DNA of 64,000 nucleotides from Actinomadura sp. WMMA1423 (GCF_006547145.1 NZ_CP041244.1:4030001-4094000), one strand, 5' to 3'. Positions 1 to 8,741 are shown, counted from the stretch's first letter. A program made the numbers and translations. Notes: generated by a model not told the origin, from the letters alone.

Positions 1-227
1 GTCACCTCGGTCGTCCCGTAGTCGGCCGCCACGGCGAACACCACATGCCGGGCCGCACCCGCCGCATAGCGCGTCTTCCCCTGGCCGAGCGCTCGGCAAG
101 GATCCTGCGCCGGGGTTTCCTGGGCGGACGCGGGCGAAGCGAGGACGCCCGTGACGACCAGGAGCGAGGCGGCAGAGAGGAGCGAAGCGGCGGACGCGAC
201 CGTGACCCGCGCAGCACCAGAACGCAT
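1..227 (-). CDS. Secreted protein, N-terminal part (runs off window)
   Basis: The minus strand reads openly from an ATG at 227 to the window edge (75 codons). The first 35 residues form a Sec signal peptide: Arg at 2 and 7, a long Ala/Leu/Val core, and an ASPASA-type cleavage motif before QETPAQ. The mature part starts with a Cys (QDPCRAL) and continues to VVFAVAADYGTTEV, so a secreted or wall-associated enzyme is possible. The family cannot be named from 40 mature residues. Two 19-bp direct repeats lie just upstream. Confidence 0.6.
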   Translation of the reverse strand, partial: MRSGAARVTVASAASLLSAASLLVVTGVLASPASAQETPAQDPCRALGQGKTRYAAGAARHVVFAVAADYGTTEV

Positions 228-239
228 GAGCGGCTCCCT

Positions 240-277
240 AGCCTTCCCGCGCCGGACCAGCCTTCCCGCACCGGACC
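240..277. repeat. Two 19-bp tandem repeats upstream of the secreted gene
   Basis: AGCCTTCCCGCGCCGGACC at 240-258 is followed at once by a copy with one change (A for G at the twelfth base) at 259-277. The pair lies 13 bases before the start codon at 227, where a leader or regulator site would be. The rest of the 228-565 gap shows no convincing gene. Confidence 0.6.
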
Positions 278-565
278 GACCATGCCCGGCCCGCCACACC
301 TCTACCCCGACCAAGGTCATCTCACTCGGGCCACGGGGCGGTCAGGCGGACGCGCCGTGGAACAGGATCTTCTTGGCCATCGCCCGCGCCAGGTGCCGCA
401 GGTGGGGAAGAGAACCGGTAGAGGGGGTGGCCGCCGCGCATGAGGCGGTCCCGGCCGGTCGGGCGTCGGTGGGGCCCGCGCGGCTTTCACGTCCACGAGC
501 GGCCGGACGAGCGCGGCGGAGCGTTCGCCGCATTCCCATGTCAGAGCACAGATCGGGTCACGACC

Positions 566-1954
566 ATGACGATGCAGCGCCGACGCTTCCTGCGGAGCGC
601 GGGCCTGGGCCTGCCCGGTCTCGCCGTCCTCTCCTCCTCTTGCGACGAGCAGAGCAGCGGAAAGGCCGTGCACCAGCCCCGGCGGACGGAGGTGGTCGTC
701 GTCGGCGCCGGTGTCAGCGGCCTTTCCGCGGCCCGTCACCTGGCGGACCGCGGCCGCCGGGTGACGGTGCTCGAAGCGCGGGACCGGATCGGCGGACGCG
801 TCTGGACCAGCAGGCAGTGGCCCGGCATGCCGCTCGATATGGGCGCGTCCTGGATCCACGGCGTCGACGGCAACCCGATCACCGACCTGGCCGAGATGGC
901 CGGCGCGCGGACGGTGGTGACCGACCCCGGCAGCTCCACCGACTACCTCGCCGACGGACGGAAGGCCGAGGGCGCCCAGGCAGAGGCACTCCAGCGCCGG
1001 ATGACGGACACCGCCGACGCGCTGTCCACCTACCAGGACGAGGCAACGCGGGACGCCCCTGTCCGCAAGGTCGTCCAGCGCGCGCTCGGCTGGTCCGGCC
1101 TCTCCGCCAGCGCCAAGACCTTTGTCTCATACGCGCTGAACGACTACGAACACGAGTACTCGGGCAGCGTCGACCAGATGTCGGCCCTGTACTTCAACGA
1201 CGAGGCCAAGGCCAACGGCAAGGACGTGCTGTTCCCCGGCGGTTACGGAGCCGTCCCCGACTACCTCGCCAAGGGGCTGTCCGTGCACACCGGGCAGGTC
1301 GTCAAGCAGGTCGCCTGGAACTCCTCCGGCGTGACGGTCACTACCGGCAAGGCCACCTACCAGGCCGAATACGTGGTGGTCACGCTGCCACTGGGCGTTC
1401 TGCAGAGCGGCGCGGTCAAGTTCGTCCCCGGACTGCCCGCTGCCAAGCTCACCGCCATCGGCAAGCTCGGAATGGGCGTCCTCGACAAGTGCTACCTGCG
1501 CTTTCCCAAGGTGTTCTGGCCCGACACCGACTGGCTGACCTACGTCCCGGACCTGGACAGGTACGGCCAGTGGGAGCAGTGGATCAACATCGCGCGCCCC
1601 ACCGGCCGGCCCGTGCTGCTCGGCTTCAACGCCGCGACCTTCGGCCGCACGATCGAAGGCTGGAGCGACGCCCAGATCGTCGACAGCGCCATGCACACCC
1701 TGAGGACCATCTTCGGCGCGAGCATCCCCACCCCGACGGGCCACCAGATCACCCGCTGGGCGTCCGACCCGTACGCTCGGGGCTCGTACTCCTTCTACAA
1801 GGTCGGTTCGACGCCCGCCACGCGCGACCAACTCGCGGCCCGCGTGGGCGACCGGGTGCACTTCGCCGGCGAGGCGACCAGCCGCAGGAACTTCGCCACC
1901 GTCCACGGCGCCTACCTGTCGGGCATCCGCGCGGCCAAGGAGATCAGCGGCTGA
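566..1954 (+). CDS. Flavin monoamine oxidase family protein with Tat lipoprotein signal
   Basis: This is a FAD-dependent amine oxidase of 462 aa, expected to oxidise a primary or polyamine substrate to an aldehyde, ammonia and peroxide outside the cell. The N-terminus is a twin-arginine signal (QRRRFLRS at 4-11), a hydrophobic core, then LSSSC with Cys26 as a probable lipid anchor. The Rossmann fingerprint VVVVGAGVSGLSAA with the downstream acidic residue in VLEARDRIGGRVW binds FAD. The C-terminal FAD motif VHFAGEATSRRNFATVHGAYLSG is the family hallmark. I chose the ATG at 566 because it places the twin arginine at the start. Substrate unknown. Confidence 0.9.
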   Translation: MTMQRRRFLRSAGLGLPGLAVLSSSCDEQSSGKAVHQPRRTEVVVVGAGVSGLSAARHLADRGRRVTVLEARDRIGGRVWTSRQWPGMPLDMGASWIHGVDGNPITDLAEMAGARTVVTDPGSSTDYLADGRKAEGAQAEALQRRMTDTADALSTYQDEATRDAPVRKVVQRALGWSGLSASAKTFVSYALNDYEHEYSGSVDQMSALYFNDEAKANGKDVLFPGGYGAVPDYLAKGLSVHTGQVVKQVAWNSSGVTVTTGKATYQAEYVVVTLPLGVLQSGAVKFVPGLPAAKLTAIGKLGMGVLDKCYLRFPKVFWPDTDWLTYVPDLDRYGQWEQWINIARPTGRPVLLGFNAATFGRTIEGWSDAQIVDSAMHTLRTIFGASIPTPTGHQITRWASDPYARGSYSFYKVGSTPATRDQLAARVGDRVHFAGEATSRRNFATVHGAYLSGIRAAKEISG

Positions 1955-2110
1955 ACCGGCTCACCCGAGCGGCAGGACCAACACGTCTGAGAACGGCGGT
2001 CCGGTCCCGCTCGGACTTGGTCACCACCAACTCGACCGAGCACCTGCTCCCCGCGTCCGAGCCGAAACCCGCCCCGCGAGAACCGGCTGTCCTCGAACTG
2101 GTGACGGCCA

Positions 2111-2725
2111 CTATTCGGACGCTTGGCCTGGCACGGAGTGGTCGGTCAACGCGGCGAGGGCGGCATCGACCGCGTCGGCCAGGCGGAGGGGGTCGGGTTC
2201 GGCGCGGGCGAGGACGTGGAGCCCCTGCATGAGCGCGAGCAGGAGTCGCGCCTGCGCCCCGCAGTCGATCCCGGGACGGACCTCGCCGGATCGCTGCGCG
2301 GCGCGCAGGGCCTGCGTCAATCCGTCCTCCAACGCGCTGAAGCCCCCGTGCACCAGCCGACCGACGGCCTCGTCCTCGGGAAGGAGTTCGGCCGCGGAGT
2401 TGCCGAGCATGCAGCCGCGTCCCGGTGCCGACCGCGCGGCCTGGAGGACGTCGAGGAGAAGTGCCCGGATGCGAGGCAGGACGGGCCCTTCGGCGGCCAT
2501 GGCGTCGGCCTGCTCCCGAGTGGCGTCCACGTAACGCCCTAGCGCACGGAGAAAGAGTGCGTGCTTGCTGCCGTAGGCCCCGTAGAGGCTGCCCGGCAGC
2601 ACGCCGAGGTCCTCCTTGAGATCCCGGAACGAGGTGGCCGCGTATCCGCGGCGCCAGAAGAGCTCAAGGGCACTGCCGACGATCTGGTCGTCATCGAAGG
2701 TGCGCGGCCGTCCGGTTCGTGGCAT
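2111..2725 (-). CDS. TetR/AcrR family transcriptional repressor
   Basis: A 204-aa regulator starting MPRTGRPRTFDDDQIVGSAL. Residues 10-55 are a TetR helix-turn-helix (ELFWRRGYAATSFRDLKEDLGV…GSLYGAYGSKHALF); the rest is the helical ligand and dimer domain. An upstream ATG at 2806 would extend into the operator region, so 2725 is preferred. It is divergent from a dihydrofolate-reductase-like gene, and two matching palindromes lie between them, which points to autoregulation and control of the neighbour. Inducer unknown. Confidence 0.92.
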   Translation of the reverse strand: MPRTGRPRTFDDDQIVGSALELFWRRGYAATSFRDLKEDLGVLPGSLYGAYGSKHALFLRALGRYVDATREQADAMAAEGPVLPRIRALLLDVLQAARSAPGRGCMLGNSAAELLPEDEAVGRLVHGGFSALEDGLTQALRAAQRSGEVRPGIDCGAQARLLLALMQGLHVLARAEPDPLRLADAVDAALAALTDHSVPGQASE

Positions 2726-2739
2726 TGCCCCAGCGTACG

Positions 2740-2765
2740 ACTTCTTGACATCACGTTCAAAAAGT
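2740..2765. promoter_or_regulatory. Probable TetR operator 1, overlapping a -35 TTGACA
   Basis: A 26-bp imperfect palindrome with arms ACTTCTTGA and TCAAAAAGT. TTGACA (2745-2750) sits inside the left half. TAGTAG at 2767-2772 follows 16 bases later and could be the -10 of the rightward gene, so a bound repressor would block RNA polymerase. Confidence 0.65.
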
Positions 2766-2785
2766 GTAGTAGCGTGCCGGGTACG

Positions 2786-2811
2786 ACTTCTTGGTCGACC
2801 TTCCAAAAAGT
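2786..2811. promoter_or_regulatory. Probable TetR operator 2
   Basis: A second 26-bp palindrome with arms ACTTCTTGG and CCAAAAAGT, 46 bp from the first (centre to centre), each preceded by GTACG. Nested over it is GGTCGAC/GTCGACC (2793-2799 and 2810-2816). Same consensus as operator 1, between the divergent regulator and reductase-like genes. Confidence 0.65.
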
Positions 2812-2841
2812 CGACCTCCGAACGCGACCCGAGGAGACCCC

Positions 2842-3453
2842 GTGAGACGTCTGTTCCTGCACATCAACGTGTCGATCGACGGGTACATAGCCGACCCGGC
2901 GGGCGACATCGACTGGCGGTTCGCCGACGAGGAGTTCCAGTCCCACCTGGACGACATGCTGGAGTCGATCGGCGGGATGGTCTTCGGCCGGACGGCCTAC
3001 GAGCAGCTCGCGAGCTACTGGCCGACGGCCGGCGATGAGGTCTCGCCCACGCAGCGGCGCCGGATGCACGATCTGCCGAAGTACGTCATGTCGCGCACGC
3101 TCCGGAGCACCCGCTGGAACAACTCCCACCTGCTCGGCGACGACCCGGCGACCGCCCTCGCCGACCTCAAGCGGCAGGACGGCCGCGACCTCGCCCTCTT
3201 CGCCGGCGGCCGGGCCGCCACCGCCGCCATCCGCCTCGGCGTCCTGGACGAGTTGCGACTCGTCGTCAACCCCGTCCTCCTGGGCGGCGGAACACCGCTG
3301 TTCAACGGGGGTCACCCGGTGCAAGACCTACGGCTGACCCAAAGTCGGCGGTTCACCTCCGGCGCCCTGCTCAACACCTACGACCTGCACACACCCCCCT
3401 CGACCCCAACCCCCCAGCACGGTGTCCAAGAACCTCGACCGCGTCGACGGTGA
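2842..3453 (+). CDS. Dihydrofolate reductase family protein (RibD C-terminal-like)
   Basis: A 203-aa protein beginning VRRLFLHINVSIDGYIADPAGDIDW, the usual opening of actinomycete RibD-C/DHFR-fold proteins. It has FGRTAYEQLASYW in the middle and the NADPH-site stretch DLALFAGGRAATAAIRLGVLDELRLVVNPVLLGGG. I chose GTG 2842 because GAGGAG at 2831-2836 is a good ribosome site; an ATG at 2791 would lie inside operator 2. The substrate of this family is usually unknown. It is probably repressed by the divergent TetR protein. Confidence 0.88.
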   Translation: MRRLFLHINVSIDGYIADPAGDIDWRFADEEFQSHLDDMLESIGGMVFGRTAYEQLASYWPTAGDEVSPTQRRRMHDLPKYVMSRTLRSTRWNNSHLLGDDPATALADLKRQDGRDLALFAGGRAATAAIRLGVLDELRLVVNPVLLGGGTPLFNGGHPVQDLRLTQSRRFTSGALLNTYDLHTPPSTPTPQHGVQEPRPRRR

Positions 3454-3628
3454 AGTCCCCTCCGTTGGCTTGTGGCGCGTTGCCCTTCCTGCGCTCGCCG
3501 ATGGGGCCACCTGTCGCAAGCCGACGCAACGGGTGAACCTTGATGGACCCGCCCAGGCAGCCGCGGACAGGAGGAGGCGCAAAGGCCGAGTTCGGCGATG
3601 ATGGCGGGCTGGGTGGTTCGCGGTCGCC

Positions 3629-4822
3629 TCAGGACGGCGCGCCGCGTTGTGCGTGGAGTTGCTCGGCGAACTCGGCGACCCGGCGCTCACGGGGGAAGTC
3701 CTCCTTCAGCCGCCCGCAGAGTTCGGTCGCCCGCGGCAGCAGGTCACCTGACCGGCGCGCCGGCTCCAGCGCGGCCTGTCCATGACGGACGGCGCCCTCC
3801 AGGTCACGGCGCCGCCCGGCGACGAGTCCGAGGTCGAGGTTGGCCATGGCGTACCGCATCGGCCAGCGCACTGAGTCGCCCCGCCGGACGCACTGCGCGA
3901 CGACCTCGGTGGCATGTTCCTCGGCGGCGTCGTCCCGGCCGAGCATCGTGTAGATCGTTGAGCAGTAGAACTCGTACTTGTCGTGATCGAACACGAAGTG
4001 ATGCTCAGGATTGTCAGGACGCGGCAGCCGATCCAAGATCGCCCGGCCGTGCCGCAATGCGTCCACGGCGCGTTGGTCACCCATGCGCGCATAGCCGCGC
4101 CCGGCCTGCAAGGTGAGCTGGACGGCCGCGTTCGTCGTGCCCGCGTGCCGTAGCCCCGCCTCGCTGTAGGCGACCACCTCATCGAAGTTGCGTTCGACGA
4201 GTGCGAACCAGGCGGCCACCTCCCATGACCATGCGATCACCTCGCCGTGCCCGGCCTGCTCGCCGAGGCGTCGGGCGGTGCGGCGGGCGAGTTCGGCGCC
4301 GAGCTTGTCGGCGCCGTCGAACAGCGTGCAGGCCAGCAGGACCGACAGCCAGCCCGCCCGCACCAGCAACTCGCGGTGTTCGGTCAGGGAGACTCGGCGG
4401 TCGAGAAGGCGTAGCACGTGCGCGAGATAGGCCTGACCGCGCACGCTCAGCAACTCGGGAGCGACGGTGGGATAGTCGCGGCACAGGCGGTCGATCACAC
4501 TGTCCAGCAGGTCGAGGGTGCCGTGCGGGAGGTCGGAGGCACCGGCCCGCGCCGCCAACTCGAACAGTTGGGCATCAGGCTCGGCGGGCACCGTCGCGTC
4601 GCCGGACGTCCGCCGCGACTTCACCGGTTGCCTGAGTGCCGCGAGAGCCCCATCGGCACCCAGCATCTCGTCCAGGCGTTCGGCGAGCGCCTCCGAGGGT
4701 GACCGCAGGCCACGGGAGACCTTCGACAGGTGCCCTACGTCGCAGGGGACGGCCGGAGCAAGTTTGCGCAGCGAAAGCCCGCGCTCGGCCATCAGTTTGA
4801 GCAACTCCGCACCGAAGGTCAT
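3629..4822 (-). CDS. XRE-type HTH regulator with TPR-like C-terminus
   Basis: A 397-aa regulator. Residues 1-60 form a Cro/CI helix-turn-helix (TFGAELLKLMAERGLSLRKL…VGHLSKVSRGLRSPSEALAERLDEML). The rest is helical and repeat-rich (AWFALVERNFDEVVAYSEAGLRHAG, GRGYARMGDQRAVDALRHGRAIL), as in actinomycete XRE-TPR regulators. ATG 4822 fits this domain layout. It is divergent from the fused small-protein gene at 5012, a common pairing of such regulators with small partner proteins. Target genes are not visible. Confidence 0.85.
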   Translation of the reverse strand: MTFGAELLKLMAERGLSLRKLAPAVPCDVGHLSKVSRGLRSPSEALAERLDEMLGADGALAALRQPVKSRRTSGDATVPAEPDAQLFELAARAGASDLPHGTLDLLDSVIDRLCRDYPTVAPELLSVRGQAYLAHVLRLLDRRVSLTEHRELLVRAGWLSVLLACTLFDGADKLGAELARRTARRLGEQAGHGEVIAWSWEVAAWFALVERNFDEVVAYSEAGLRHAGTTNAAVQLTLQAGRGYARMGDQRAVDALRHGRAILDRLPRPDNPEHHFVFDHDKYEFYCSTIYTMLGRDDAAEEHATEVVAQCVRRGDSVRWPMRYAMANLDLGLVAGRRRDLEGAVRHGQAALEPARRSGDLLPRATELCGRLKEDFPRERRVAEFAEQLHAQRGAPS

Positions 4823-5011
4823 CGCCCACCCGTTTCGTCCGGGGACCGCCGCCGACGTTGCGCGCAGCACACTGGCAACCACGCAACGTCTTCCAAGGTA
4901 ACGCCGGATGCGGTCGGGTGGAGGGCGGAAGGTGTCAAAGGACACGCGAGCGGTCCCGGCCGGCGAGCGAACGCCGGTGTTTTCGGGACCTCACCGGAGG
5001 AAGGTCCGGCT

Positions 5012-5719
5012 ATGAGCACAGTCCCCAGCTCCCCGCTCGCCGAGGACGGCATCGACAAGCGGTTGGCTGCGCTGCGGGATGAGTTTCCGGGGTGGACTAT
5101 CGAGGGCGGGGACATGCCGTTCGCGCCCTTTCGGGCGGTGCGGGAGGGGGCGCTTGGGTCGATGGTGCTCGGGGCGGGATCCTGCGGCGGGTTACGGATG
5201 CTGCTGGACGAGGTGGACGCGGTCGATTGCGGGCGGGCGGTCCTCGCCCTGCGGGACGCGCTCCACGTCCGTGGGGTGACCGCCAAGGCTCAGGGCCTGA
5301 CCTTGGCCGCCAAGACGCGCGCCGGAATCCTGCGCACCGTCCACGCCAGGCGCGGCGTCTTCTCCTGGGCGTCCGGCACGGAACTCGGCCCCATCGGCGA
5401 CATAACCGGCGCCGCCGACCGGATGATGCCGGTCCTCGGGCTGGGGGCCACCGCCAGAGAGTCGGAGACCGCACACGCCCGGCTCGGCGTCCTGCAAGAG
5501 TGCCTCAAGGCCCGCAAACTCGAAACCGAACTGACGGTGGCAAGCCTGCACGTCACCGCGCCCGACTCGGGCCTCACCGAAGACATCGTGTGTCGGACGC
5601 GCCCGTCCGACGCCGGGCGACTGTGGTTCTGGACGAGCGAAGGCACCCCCATAGCCGAGGCCGACCACCTCACCGACACCGCCCTGCACATCACCGCCAA
5701 GCTGAGGGCCACGCCATGA
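5012..5719 (+). CDS. Hypothetical protein, in-frame fusion of the two genes found at 7098 and 7568
   Basis: A 235-aa protein of unknown function with a good ribosome site (GGAGGAAGG at 4996-5004). The first half, from LAALRDEFPGW through DRMMPVLGLGA, nearly repeats the gene at 7098-7571. The second half, from TARESETAHARLGVL to the end, nearly repeats the last part of the gene at 7568-8032. The join lies at GGGCTGGGGGCC (5438-5449), exactly where a 200-bp deletion between two 12-bp look-alike sequences would place it. It stands between two XRE regulators, so it may be a regulator partner. No catalytic motif is visible. Confidence 0.8.
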   Translation: MSTVPSSPLAEDGIDKRLAALRDEFPGWTIEGGDMPFAPFRAVREGALGSMVLGAGSCGGLRMLLDEVDAVDCGRAVLALRDALHVRGVTAKAQGLTLAAKTRAGILRTVHARRGVFSWASGTELGPIGDITGAADRMMPVLGLGATARESETAHARLGVLQECLKARKLETELTVASLHVTAPDSGLTEDIVCRTRPSDAGRLWFWTSEGTPIAEADHLTDTALHITAKLRATP

Positions 5720-5807
5720 CCGGGACGTCGTTCACCGCCGCTTCCCTGTGAAAGGTATAGGGCCACGCCTAGCCTGGAGTTGTCGAGACTCAGGAAGGTG
5801 CAGGCTC

Positions 5808-7052
5808 ATGAGCGACCGTGGCATCGATCCCTTCGACCCTGACCTGTCCGTTGGGCAGCGCATCCAGTTCCATCGGCGGCGCCGGGGCATGTCGCGGGAG
5901 GTCCTGGGCGGGCTGATCGGCCGGAACGCCCGCTGGGTGAAGGCCGTCGAGCGCGGTGAGATCGGCCAGCCGAAGTTGCCCACGCTACTGAGCATCGCCG
6001 AAGCCCTGAAGCTCCGCGACATCGCGACGCTCACCGGTGGCGAGCCTGTCCCCATGAGCATGTTCCGCGGCCCCGGCCACCCCGCGCTAGCGGCCGTGCG
6101 GGACGCCGTCAACGCCGTGGCCGTGTCGATGACCGGGCCGCCTCCTCCGCTGGCGCACCTACAGGCCCGGCTCGACGCCGCATGGCGGGCCCGGCACGCC
6201 GCCCCCGACCACCGGACCGTGCTCGGCGCGCTGCTACCGGACCTGATCCGCGACGCCAAGCACGCCGCCCGCGCCTACGAGGGTGGTGAGCGGCGCCGGG
6301 CGCTGGCCCTCCTCGCCGGCGTCTACAACCTCGCCCAGTTCTTCGTCGCCTACCAGCCGGGCGCCGACCTCCTCTGGCGGATCGTCGAGCGGTCCGTCAT
6401 GGCGGCCGAGGAGTCGGAGGACCCGCACACGTTCGGCTGCGCGGTCTGGCTCGCCGCGCAGGCCCACCGAGACGCGGGTGACTTCGACGCCGCCGAGGCC
6501 GTCAACCGTGAGGGCCTGGACCTGATCCGCCCGCGGGTGGACGGCGCGGGCGACGCGGACGACGACCTGCGCGCCATCTGGGGTGCGCTGCATCATGAGG
6601 TCGCCTACACGGCGGCACGTGCCGGCCAGTCCGGGACGGCGTGGCGGTGGTGGGACCGCGCCGACCGCATCGCCCGATCCCTGCCCGCCGGGCACTACGA
6701 CCCGATGACGTCGTTCTCGCGGGTCATCATGGGCGCCCACGCCGTCACGATCGCGGTCGAGCTCCGGCAGGGCGGCGAAGCCCGCAGGCAGGCGCGGCGG
6801 GCTGAGGGCGCGGCCATCCCGTCACAGCCTCGCCGGGGCCGCCACCTGATCGAAGTGGCGCGCGCATGGCGGCTCGCCGACGACCCGGCCACCGTGCTCG
6901 GCACCCTGGACATGGCGTACATGGCGGCGCCCGAGACGATCCGTTACAACGGATACGCCCGGCGCATGACAGTGGAGCTGGCCAAGGAGGGCCCGGCGGA
7001 GCTTCGCCAGGATGCCCGAGACCTGGCCGACCGGATCGGCGTGCTCGTCTGA
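5808..7052 (+). CDS. XRE-type HTH regulator, helical repeat C-terminus
   Basis: A 414-aa regulator. After a short leader, residues 13-70 form an HTH (SVGQRIQFHRRRRGMSREVLGGLIGRNARWVKAVERGEIGQP), followed by a long helical TPR-like part (ALALLAGVYNLAQFFVAYQPGADLLWRIVERSVMAAEE, DAAEAVNREGLDLI). ATG 5808 follows AGGAAGG and matches the family start. It lies between the fused copy and the split copy of its small partner genes, suggesting the partner block duplicated around it. Confidence 0.87.
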   Translation: MSDRGIDPFDPDLSVGQRIQFHRRRRGMSREVLGGLIGRNARWVKAVERGEIGQPKLPTLLSIAEALKLRDIATLTGGEPVPMSMFRGPGHPALAAVRDAVNAVAVSMTGPPPPLAHLQARLDAAWRARHAAPDHRTVLGALLPDLIRDAKHAARAYEGGERRRALALLAGVYNLAQFFVAYQPGADLLWRIVERSVMAAEESEDPHTFGCAVWLAAQAHRDAGDFDAAEAVNREGLDLIRPRVDGAGDADDDLRAIWGALHHEVAYTAARAGQSGTAWRWWDRADRIARSLPAGHYDPMTSFSRVIMGAHAVTIAVELRQGGEARRQARRAEGAAIPSQPRRGRHLIEVARAWRLADDPATVLGTLDMAYMAAPETIRYNGYARRMTVELAKEGPAELRQDARDLADRIGVLV

Positions 7053-7097
7053 CACAGGGGACAGGAATCCTGTCCGCGCGGGGCCGCCGTTCGGTCG

Positions 7098-7571
7098 ATG
7101 CTGCGGCGCATGACACAGACACAAGGACAGAGCGAGCCATCTGCTGCGGCGCCGCTCGAATACATCGGTGAGCGGCTGGCGGATCTGCGGGCCGAGTTCC
7201 CGGGATGGGTGATTGAGGGCGGCGATATGCCGTTCGCGTCCTTTCGGGCGGTGCGGGAGGGGGCGCTTGGGTCGATGGTGCTCGGGGCGGGGTCCTGCGG
7301 CGGGTTACGGATGCTGCTGGACGAGGTGGACGCGGTCGATTGCGGGCGGGCGGTCCTCGCCCTGCGGGACGCGCTCCACGTCCGTGGGGTGACCGCCAAG
7401 GCTCAGGGCCTGACCTTGGCCGCCAAGACGCGCGCCGGAATCCTGCGCACCGTCCACGCCAGGCGCGGCGTCTTCTCCTGGGCGTCCGGCACGGAACTCG
7501 GCCCCATCGGCGACATAACCGGCGCCGCCGACCGGATGATGCCGGTGCTCGGGCTGGGGGCCGGGCGATGA
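7098..7571 (+). CDS. Hypothetical small protein A (partner of XRE regulator)
   Basis: A 157-aa protein of unknown function. After a variable N-terminus it has LADLRAEFPGWVIEGGDMPFASFRAVR, then a compact domain ending RGVFSWASGTELGPIGDITGAADRMMPVLGLGAGR. From about 7230 to 7560 it is almost identical in DNA to the front of the gene at 5012. Its stop overlaps the next start (ATGA), so the pair is translationally coupled. ATG 7110 is an alternative start. Confidence 0.75.
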   Translation: MLRRMTQTQGQSEPSAAAPLEYIGERLADLRAEFPGWVIEGGDMPFASFRAVREGALGSMVLGAGSCGGLRMLLDEVDAVDCGRAVLALRDALHVRGVTAKAQGLTLAAKTRAGILRTVHARRGVFSWASGTELGPIGDITGAADRMMPVLGLGAGR

Positions 7572-8032
7572 GCGGCAGCGAGGCCGACTGCGGCGAGGAG
7601 CTCGCCGCGTTGCGCGCCGACTTCCCCGACTGGGCGTTCCAGCACCTCCCCAGCACAGACCTTCCGTGGGAAGCCCAGCGCAACCCGTACCGGTTCCCAC
7701 CGTCCGGCGGATACGCGTGGCTGAGAGCCGCCGAGGTCGACCGGCTTCGCGGGCTGCTGGCCACCGCCAGAGAGTCGGAGACCGCGCACGCCCGGCTCGG
7801 CGTCCTGCAAGAGTGCCTCAAGGCCCGCAAGCTCGAGACCGAACTGACGATCGCGGGCCTGCGCGTCACAGCGCCCGGCTCAGACCTCACCGAGGACATC
7901 GTGTGTCGGACGCGCCCGTCCGACGCCGGGCGGCTGTGGTTCTGGACGAGTGAAGGCACCCCCATAGCCGAGGCCGACCACCTCACCGATGCGGCTCTCC
8001 TCATCACCGCCAAGCTGCTGGCCATCCCGTGA
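7568..8032 (+). CDS. Hypothetical small protein B
   Basis: A 154-aa protein coupled to protein A by an ATGA overlap. Its first residues (ELAALRADFPDWAFQHL) resemble the start of protein A, so A and B look like distant paralogues in their N-terminal domain. The C-terminal part (TARESETAHARLGVL…LWFWTSEGTPIAEADHLTDAALLITAKL) is nearly identical to the end of the fused protein at 5012. The helix ARESETAHARLGVLQECLKARKLE could be a coiled coil. Function unknown. Confidence 0.75.
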   Translation: MSGSEADCGEELAALRADFPDWAFQHLPSTDLPWEAQRNPYRFPPSGGYAWLRAAEVDRLRGLLATARESETAHARLGVLQECLKARKLETELTIAGLRVTAPGSDLTEDIVCRTRPSDAGRLWFWTSEGTPIAEADHLTDAALLITAKLLAIP

Positions 8033-8161
8033 TGACAGGGCGCGTCGCCTCTCCTCTCACCGGAAAGTGACAAAGAACTAACTGCATGTGCACGGAGTCG
8101 GTGGTGCGGCCGTCTCACAGACGCCTCATCAGTGGCACAGTCACCAAGGACGGGAATCCGT

Positions 8162-8662
8162 ATGCATCCTTCGCCTCCGCCACCGCCTCACCGCACGGGC
8201 GTGCCAGGACCGATCGTCGCGGTCATCGCCGTGTCGTGCCTCGGGGTCGGCATGTTGGGCGGCTGCGCAGCGGGGATCGGGATCAGCGGCTCCGGCGAAC
8301 CCGCCGCGGCCAGGCAGGAGAGCACGACACCCGCGGCGGCGGAAACGCCTACGACGCGTGCGGCGGCCCCCAGCACTCCGAAGGCGAGCCACGCTCCCCC
8401 GGGCGTTCCCAGCGCCGCGTCTCCGTCGAAGTCTCCGGCGAAGGTCCGCGTCCCGAACGTAGTCGGGCACAACCACCAGACCGCGCAGAACGAGATGCAG
8501 GCCGCCGGGTTCTTCATGCTGGCGGAAGAGGACGCGACGGGGCAGGGCCGGATGCTGCTGTGGGATCGCAACTGGGTCGTCGTCCGGCAGAGCCCGAGAG
8601 CCGGGACGAAAGCGAGCCCAGAGTCGACGGTCACCCTGTACTCGAAGAAGATCGGCGAATAG
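8162..8662 (+). CDS. PASTA-domain membrane or lipoprotein
   Basis: A 166-aa exported protein. A Pro-rich N-terminus leads into a hydrophobic segment (PIVAVIAVSCLGVGMLGGC); LGGC with Cys35 could be a lipobox, otherwise this is a single membrane anchor. A Thr/Ala/Pro-rich linker follows, then a single PASTA-like domain from about residue 98 (VRVPNVVGHNHQTAQNEMQAAGF…VVVRQSPRAGTKASPESTVTLY). PASTA domains bind peptidoglycan or muropeptides. ATG 8162 is preceded by AAGGACGGGA. Confidence 0.8.
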   Translation: MHPSPPPPPHRTGVPGPIVAVIAVSCLGVGMLGGCAAGIGISGSGEPAAARQESTTPAAAETPTTRAAAPSTPKASHAPPGVPSAASPSKSPAKVRVPNVVGHNHQTAQNEMQAAGFFMLAEEDATGQGRMLLWDRNWVVVRQSPRAGTKASPESTVTLYSKKIGE

Positions 8663-8741
8663 CCCGCCCGGGCGCCGGAGCAGAGGGGCGACGAACCCGG
8701 TCTTCTTGTCCGGTGGGGCGGCCGTTCAGGCCTCCTGGGGC

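Noticed and set aside
342..539. A minus-strand reading frame ending AMAKKILFHGASA
   Set aside because: The last 20 residues look protein-like, but the upstream part is Arg/Pro-rich shadow sequence with no ribosome site or known domain.
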